Part shown: one piece after another, positions 59,318 to 64,000 of the stretch | Numbering within the stretch: the first letter of the stretch is position 1 | Layout: every line of letters starts with the position of its first letter | Program-made: the position numbers and the translations under genes | Source: Paenibacillus flagellatus | Lineage (GTDB): Bacteria > Bacillota > Bacilli > Paenibacillales > NBRC-103111 | Length of the DNA: 64,000 bases | Direction: 5' to 3' | Assembly: GCF_003217775.1 (NCBI RefSeq) | Contig: NZ_QJVJ01000011.1 | Coordinates: forward strand, 226,658-290,657 | Notes under the pieces: generated by a model | What the model was told of the DNA's origin: nothing | The model's database searches: none | The model's input: only the letters and a program-made list of their open reading frames with translations

Positions 59318-59352
59318 AAAAAAGCGGTTGCCGCCCAAGGCAACCGCTTTTT
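59318..59352. terminator. Bidirectional terminator
   Basis: AAAAAGCGGTTGCC and GGCAACCGCTTTTT form a perfect 14-base stem around six bases. It lies between the converging response regulator and AraC genes and has T-runs on both strands. Confidence 0.9.
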
Positions 59353-59370
59353 CGCGAAGTCGACGAAGCT

Positions 59371-60243
59371 TTATTCGTTTAACCGCAATTGTTCCCGGTA
59401 CTGCGTAGGGGTTTTCCCGGTCAGCTTCAGGAAGGCGCGACGAAGCGCCTTTACATGGTCGAACCCGACTTCGACGGCGATGTCCACTACCTCCATATCG
59501 GTCGTGGCGAGCAGACTGGCCGCCCGTTGAACGCGCAGCGCATACAAGTAATGGATGAACGTTTGTCCGACGTGCCGCTTGAACAGCCGGCTGATATAGG
59601 TAGCGTTCCAATGGAACCGTTCGGCAAGACCGGTCAAGGATAGCTGCTCGTGGTAGTTCAGATGGACGTAATGGAGCAGCTCGGCCCATTGATGAGGAGA
59701 CGGATTCGCGGACGGGGCCGGCTCGGGGCGCCCGATAAACGTCCGGGTCAAAAACACCAGCACCTCCAGCAGCTTGGCGCGCAAAGACGATTCCTTCGCG
59801 AACCGGTCGCTTTCGTACTCCAGCTTCACCGATTCGAACCACCGGATCATATAGACGGTTTGCTCCTCGTCCAACTCGTAATGCGACGGCAGCAGCTCGC
59901 CGGTCTTCATGACATAGCGGCTCAGCTCTTGGTCGGACGCATTCAGAAATAAATGGTGGATGTCGAACATGCAGTTGTATTTATGAACGGGAGGCCGATC
60001 CAAGCGGATTTCGTGGATGTGGTGAGGCAATAGCAGCGAAACGGTTCCGCGCTTGAACCGGTGGGGCTTGCCGTTTAATATTTCCGTTCCGGTGCCGCTG
60101 ACGACCAGGCTGAGCTCCGCCAAGTTATGGTAGTGAAGCGGATAGTCGCGCATCATCTGCTTTTCCAAAATAAAAAACGGCAGCCGGCTTTTCCCGTACA
60201 GGTCGTGCCTCAAGGCGTCTTCGAATCGTGGGGAGAGTACCAT
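59371..60243 (-). CDS. AraC-family transcription regulator (cupin sensor)
   Basis: A 290-residue regulator. The N-terminal cupin has HYHNLAELSLVVSGTGTEIL and LLLPHHIHEI. The AraC domain has LSLTGLAERFHWNATYISRL and DMEVVDIAVEVGFDHVKALRRAFLKLTG. ATG 60243 follows GGAAGGAG at 7 bases. It is divergent from the secreted propeller protein at 60536 and may control it. Effector unknown. Confidence 0.9.
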   Translation of the reverse strand: MVLSPRFEDALRHDLYGKSRLPFFILEKQMMRDYPLHYHNLAELSLVVSGTGTEILNGKPHRFKRGTVSLLLPHHIHEIRLDRPPVHKYNCMFDIHHLFLNASDQELSRYVMKTGELLPSHYELDEEQTVYMIRWFESVKLEYESDRFAKESSLRAKLLEVLVFLTRTFIGRPEPAPSANPSPHQWAELLHYVHLNYHEQLSLTGLAERFHWNATYISRLFKRHVGQTFIHYLYALRVQRAASLLATTDMEVVDIAVEVGFDHVKALRRAFLKLTGKTPTQYREQLRLNE

Positions 60244-60535
60244 ACGCGTCTCCTTCCAACTCCGGATATCCATATTGTAGCACAGCTTCCGGCGCTCCCG
60301 AGGATAAAAAGTGGACGTCGTACGCTCATTTCGTGTCCCTCGCCCGGACAAGTTTTCTTCTATAGTGGTGGGTAGGAGACGAGTCATGGAGCTGAAGCCG
60401 CTGCGACCTGCGGACGAAGGAGGTGACGATCGGCGGACAGGCGGACGGTTTGTCCGTTTCGTCAGGGGTAACCGTTAAAGGAAACAACGTTGGAACCATC
60501 GCTTCGCATACCAATCGGTCGGGAGGAATTACGCA
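60244..60535. other. Leader region of the secreted propeller gene
   Basis: About 290 bases between divergent genes. A 30-codon frame (60386-60478) starts MELKPLRPADEGG with GGAG 7 bases upstream. A perfect anti-16S sequence AAGGAGGTGA (60417-60426) has no ATG, GTG or TTG at normal distance. A frame through the latter ends in ATGA overlapping the next gene's start. Either could be a regulatory leader peptide, but coding is unproven. Confidence 0.3.
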
Positions 60536-63085
60536 ATGAAAAGAAAACGCCTTCAAGCACACGGACTGCGACGCAAACTGGCATCTTCCGTGATGGCGGC
60601 TGTTGTCGCGCTATCGGGCTTTGGATCCGGCGCTTCGGCTGCGGATATCCGAGGAGCGAATTTCGGCTTTGAAGACGATCTGTCCGGGTGGACGACAATC
60701 GTGGACAAGGACAACGGCAACGATCGGGACGAGCAAGGCAGCGGCATTGAACGATCGGACGTTCGGGCGAGCGAAGGAACGTACAGCGCACGGCTGTACG
60801 ACGCCAAAGCTTCCCGCGCCTTCGGGCTGGAAAGCGACAAGCTCGACGTGGAAGCGGGGACGTCCTATACGGCTTTTGCCGATGTGTGGGTCGAAACCGG
60901 GGAAGCCGAGCTCGTACTGAACTTTTACGACGGCAGCGGGAGACTGCTGGATAACGCGGTTACGAAAGCGGTCTACCAAGACGGCTGGCAGACGGCGCAG
61001 GTCAGCCGAGTCGCGCCGGACGGAGCCGTTCGCGCCGCCGTTATGCTGTATTCGGACAAAGGCAATAAAGGGACTTCGTATTGGGACCGCGTCCGCTTGA
61101 CGAAGGATTATACGAATTTGGGCGTTCAGGTGGGCAGCGCCGCACCGCTCGGGGCCGCCTTCGGCATCGGCGATCGTCAGCACGAGATTTACGCGGTCGT
61201 GACGGGCAATCAGAACGATCGCCCCATTATGGAGGTCATCGACGTCAACACCGAAAAGGTGACGACCAGCGTTACCCTTCCCGGCGCCAGCGTCAATCCG
61301 ACGGGGGCGTGGGCGGCCGCGACGGCGACGGACGGGACGGTATACCTGGGAACGTATCCGAACGGCCGGCTCTATCGATACGTTCCGGGCGAATCGTCCA
61401 TTTCCGACTTGGGGCAGCCGCTGCCGGGGGAATCGTACGTCTTCGACTTGGCCGTAGGCGCCGACGGGAAGGTGTACGGCGGTTCGTACGGCCGGGCGGG
61501 GTTTTTCGAGTACGACCTGGCACAAGGCGCCTCGCAAATCGGCGGCTTCCCGTTTTACCAGCCGCCGGGACAGACGTACCGGTATCTCCGGGCGCTGGCG
61601 CACGACCGGGAGCGCGGCGTCTCCTACTTGGCCATGGGCGCGAACGCTTCCATCCTGCGCTATGACCACCATACCGGGCGGCTTGACGACATTTTGCCGG
61701 CGAAATACAAATCGATCACGCTGGCGGGAACGGTCGATTATACGGGAGACCGCGTCTTTGTCGCGATCGGCGGATACTTGATGGCGCTGCGTGTCGACGT
61801 CGCGGCGGACGGAACCGTCGCCTCGACGGAGGAGATGTCGATTACGAACGCGGCCCCCCGAGTATCGCCGGCGCATGACGGGAGCGTGTATTTGGTCCAG
61901 AAAAACAAGCTGAGCCGGTACGACCTCGCCACCAAGCAGGTCACGAATCTCGACTTCGACATCCCCGGACGCATTCAACGGTACGGCTGGGTGACGCTGA
62001 ACGATCAGCAAAACTTCCCCGGCCAAACGCTCGTCGCCGTGTCCGACGGCAATTACGAAACGAACATTATCAAGTACAATCCGCAAAACGGCCATTTCCG
62101 CGTTTCCCGCGCCGAAGGCGCCCCTCGTATCGCAGGCGCCATCAACAGCATCGCGACGGGACCGGACGGCCATATTTACACGAGCGCGTACTTGTACGGA
62201 GGACTGGGCATGTACCGACCGTTCGAAGGGGATGCGAACGATACCCAGCCCGAAACCGTCTACGCCCCGATCAGCCAAATCGACAAGATGGCTTCCGCCG
62301 GCGGCAAGCTGTATGTGGGCACGTATCCGGGCGGAGGCTTGCATGAATACGATCCGAAAGCGCCGTGGCGTCCGGGCGTCAATCCGAAGCTGCTGATCAA
62401 CTCGGGGCTGTACAAGCAGGATCGGCCGAAAGCGATCGCCTTCGGCGACCGAAAGGTGTTTATGGGCACGACCGGGACGACCGGATACCGGCCGGGCGCG
62501 TTATCCGTTTACGATTACGCGACGGGTGCCGCGACCGTTCACGAAAATATCGTGACGGATCAGAGCGTCATCGCGCTTGCTTACCATAACGGACTGTTGT
62601 ACGGCGGTACCACGATCCGCGGCGGATATTCCAGCACGCCGTCGCAAACCGAAGCGAAGCTGTTCGTGTACGATCCTGCCGCGCAAGCGAAGGTAGCCGA
62701 ATACGGGTTGCCGGAAATCGCAGGGGGCCGCAAGCTGACGGCCATTACGGAGCTGGTCGTCATCGACGACCGGTTGTGGGGCATGGCGGAGGGCTATCTG
62801 TTCGTCTTCGATCCGGTGTCGCGCACCTTCGACTATTTCGAAGAAAAGTTCCCCGACGTGAAATGGCCGGAAGGGACGTACCGGGATGCGGACCTTGTCA
62901 CCGTCGAAAAGGATCCGGACTCCGTATACGGCACGATCGGGAATAAGTATTTGTTTTCCATCAACAAGGCGGACCGCTCGATCGAGATATTGCGGTCCGA
63001 CGGCGCCGACATGCTGACGGCCGATCCGGACGGCAACCTGTACTTCAAGCACAACGACACGGAGCTTTGGCGGTATTCGTTTTAA
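60536..63085 (+). CDS. Secreted beta-propeller protein with N-terminal carbohydrate-binding-like domain
   Basis: An 849-residue protein. The signal peptide (about 1-36) ends GSGASAAD. Residues about 37-195 look like a beta-sandwich module (FGFEDDLSGWTTIVDKDNG, YWDRVRLTKD). The rest holds repeated blade motifs such as DGTVYLGTYPNGRLYRYVPG, DGKVYGGSYGRAGFFEYD and GGKLYVGTYPGGGLHEYDP, a propeller of PQQ/Kelch-like repeats. GGGAGG lies 8 bases upstream. Family knowledge: such proteins occur beside polysaccharide lyases; no catalytic motif is recognised. It may be a sugar-binding or lyase-type protein. Confidence 0.8.
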   Translation: MKRKRLQAHGLRRKLASSVMAAVVALSGFGSGASAADIRGANFGFEDDLSGWTTIVDKDNGNDRDEQGSGIERSDVRASEGTYSARLYDAKASRAFGLESDKLDVEAGTSYTAFADVWVETGEAELVLNFYDGSGRLLDNAVTKAVYQDGWQTAQVSRVAPDGAVRAAVMLYSDKGNKGTSYWDRVRLTKDYTNLGVQVGSAAPLGAAFGIGDRQHEIYAVVTGNQNDRPIMEVIDVNTEKVTTSVTLPGASVNPTGAWAAATATDGTVYLGTYPNGRLYRYVPGESSISDLGQPLPGESYVFDLAVGADGKVYGGSYGRAGFFEYDLAQGASQIGGFPFYQPPGQTYRYLRALAHDRERGVSYLAMGANASILRYDHHTGRLDDILPAKYKSITLAGTVDYTGDRVFVAIGGYLMALRVDVAADGTVASTEEMSITNAAPRVSPAHDGSVYLVQKNKLSRYDLATKQVTNLDFDIPGRIQRYGWVTLNDQQNFPGQTLVAVSDGNYETNIIKYNPQNGHFRVSRAEGAPRIAGAINSIATGPDGHIYTSAYLYGGLGMYRPFEGDANDTQPETVYAPISQIDKMASAGGKLYVGTYPGGGLHEYDPKAPWRPGVNPKLLINSGLYKQDRPKAIAFGDRKVFMGTTGTTGYRPGALSVYDYATGAATVHENIVTDQSVIALAYHNGLLYGGTTIRGGYSSTPSQTEAKLFVYDPAAQAKVAEYGLPEIAGGRKLTAITELVVIDDRLWGMAEGYLFVFDPVSRTFDYFEEKFPDVKWPEGTYRDADLVTVEKDPDSVYGTIGNKYLFSINKADRSIEILRSDGADMLTADPDGNLYFKHNDTELWRYSF

Positions 63086-63106
63086 TTCGGATTCGCCGTA
63101 ACGCAT

Positions 63107-63144
63107 AGAGGGGAACGGCACCTTTCCTGCCGCTCCCCTTCTTT
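63107..63144 (+). terminator. Terminator of the propeller gene
   Basis: GGGGAACGGCA pairs with TGCCGCTCCCC around CCTTTCC, followed by TTCTTT. It lies about 22 bases past the stop. Confidence 0.75.
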
Positions 63145-63228
63145 GGTGCATCATCCAACTCCGAGCATGGCCTCCTCGCCGCACGGGAAACCGGCCGGTC
63201 GAGCGCTGTGCCTCTCCCGCCCTTCGCG

Positions 63229-63595
63229 TTACCGTTTCGCCTTGTAAAACTCGTGGTACAGCTTCATCAGCGCCCGCTTCTCGATTCGGGACACGTAGGA
63301 GCGCGAAATGCCGAGCTCCTTCGCGATTTCCCGCTGCGTGCGCTCCTCGCCGCCGTGCTCGAGGCCGAACCGGCCGACGACGACCTCCTTCTCGCGTTCG
63401 TCGAGAATGTCCAAATTTTTGTATATTTTCGACTTTTCGATTTTGAGCTGGACTTTGTCGACGACGTCGTCGGCTTCCGTGCCGAGTATATCGATGAGCG
63501 TAATTTCGTTGCCTTCCTTGTCCGTTCCGATCGGGTCGTGGAGCGAGACGTCCTTCCGCGTTTTTTTGAGCGACCTCAAATGCATGAGAATTTCG
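63229..63595 (-). CDS. sigK: Sigma-K, 3' segment only (SpoIIIC-like), interrupted sigK
   Basis: About 122 residues match the C-terminal half of the mother-cell sigma factor. [19 protein letters not shown] and [19 protein letters not shown] are region 3; [19 protein letters not shown] and [20 protein letters not shown] are region 4. The match begins at [11 protein letters not shown]; upstream, the expected ARCIEN residues and all of regions 1-2 are missing and replaced by AT-rich, unrelated sequence. B. subtilis skin splits sigK at the same place. No start with a ribosome-binding site is present for this part, so it is expected to be silent until DNA excision restores the full gene. A deletion relic is the alternative. 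Confidence 0.88.
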
Positions 63596-63667
63596 ATTCT
63601 AATGTCAAAAGGGTGCGTAGTCAAGCGTTCATCTTTTCTTAAAATACTGCAACAGAAGCTGTTGATA

Positions 63668-63907
63668 TTAAAACACATCAAGCTCTTTATTGGTCAATGT
63701 ATATACAGGATACCCGTTTATTTCAGTTGACTTTAAGTATCCTTGTTCACAAAGTTCATCCATGCGTCTTTTCAATACTATCCCTGTCTTCTTATAACTT
63801 TTCGTACCTTCTTCTTCAGTGTTAAAGCGTCTGTTCACCGTTTCCATCGAAATAATTTCTCCAGGTTTATAATCCTGAATTTCGAAAGTACTGCGCATTA
63901 AAAACAT
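63668..63907 (-). CDS. Small protein in the sigK-intervening element
   Basis: A 79-residue protein, predicted winged-helix-like ([20 protein letters not shown] then [20 protein letters not shown]). GGAG lies about 9 bases upstream of the ATG. It is AT-rich and unlike neighbours. Not recognised; possibly a phage-type regulator or replication-linked protein. Confidence 0.55.
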   Translation of the reverse strand: MFLMRSTFEIQDYKPGEIISMETVNRRFNTEEEGTKSYKKTGIVLKRRMDELCEQGYLKSTEINGYPVYTLTNKELDVF

Positions 63908-63933
63908 AAAAAGGGCTCCAAATCTTTGGTAGA

Positions 63934-64000
63934 ATGGTGTTTGTCCAGGACAACATCACCCAAAGAGAGGAGCACCTTTTAGGTGAAGTCTACCACACCG
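63934..64000 (+). CDS. Partial frame at the window edge, possibly a transposase start
   Basis: Twenty-two codons run to the edge without a stop: MVFVQDNITQREEHLLGEVY then HT. No clear ribosome-binding site is seen. Too short to assign; it resembles the N-terminus of a transposase only in general character. Confidence 0.3.
   Translation, partial: MVFVQDNITQREEHLLGEVYHT

Larger units (their letters stand above)
63596..64000. mobile_element. Border of a putative sigK-intervening (skin-like) element
   Basis: From about 63596 the sequence turns abruptly AT-rich, unlike the remaining GC-rich window. It carries no sigK sequence and encodes a small phage-like protein (63668-63907) and the start of a plus-strand frame. 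The point of change lies inside sigK codons for NEIL. Only one end is visible; the recombinase and the 5' half of sigK would lie to the right. Confidence 0.65.

Overview
The window is GC-rich chromosomal DNA from an endospore-forming member of the Paenibacillaceae (Paenibacillus/Cohnella type). The grounds are SpoVA, GerA and SigK genes, Firmicute-type Shine-Dalgarno sites with frequent GTG/TTG starts, AraC regulators with transmembrane sensor halves, LplB/YtcP-type sugar ABC importers, a PerR box and a CcpA-type cre site. No rRNA, tRNA or CRISPR array was seen. The exact species cannot be fixed from the sequence.

Layout. 1-5.4 kb: end of an LtaS-like gene, then a spore cluster (2Duf, spoVAC, spoVAD, spoVAE and a divergent DUF1657 gene) like the heat-resistance operon spoVA2mob, a tiny YjcZ-like gene and a UgtP-like glycolipid glucosyltransferase. 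5.7-10.4 kb: a soluble histidine kinase followed by a SiaB-SiaC-SiaA phospho-switch and a convergent OmpR-type regulator. 10.7-20 kb: fumC, a Gfo/Idh/MocA oxidoreductase, a frameshifted ABC exporter, a decayed CitT-type response regulator, a four-PAS kinase, a sugar:proton symporter and a histidine phosphatase. 20-24.6 kb: a truncated tetR remnant, lacZ and its divergent AraC regulator. 24.6-28.6 kb: a gerA-type germinant receptor operon with a small D-type subunit gene. 28.8-32.7 kb: quinone oxidoreductase, NodB-like deacetylase, a beta-propeller glycosidase and a small orphan gene.

32.8-45.1 kb is a carbohydrate-acquisition locus on the minus strand: two permeases, a lipoprotein binding protein, a hydroxyacid dehydrogenase, a nitrilase-family amidohydrolase, a membrane AraC sensor-regulator and a 1389-residue secreted beta-helix protein. 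45.3-52.5 kb: an SRPBCC/ArsR pair, katA under a perfect PerR box, cysJ-cysI and a metallophosphoesterase. 52.7-59.3 kb: gltP-aspA-malic enzyme with a cre site, divergent from a GlnK/GlnL-like two-component pair. Together with fumC this gives a route aspartate -> fumarate -> malate -> pyruvate. 59.4-63.1 kb: an AraC regulator divergent from a secreted propeller protein.

The right edge holds the most striking feature. Only the 3' half of sigK is present (63229 to about 63595). It joins abruptly to AT-rich foreign DNA at almost the same codon where the skin element splits sigK in Bacillus subtilis. This looks like one border of a sigK-intervening element, whose excision in the mother cell would rebuild sigma-K. 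Other decayed genes (ABC exporter, response regulator, TetR) show local gene loss.
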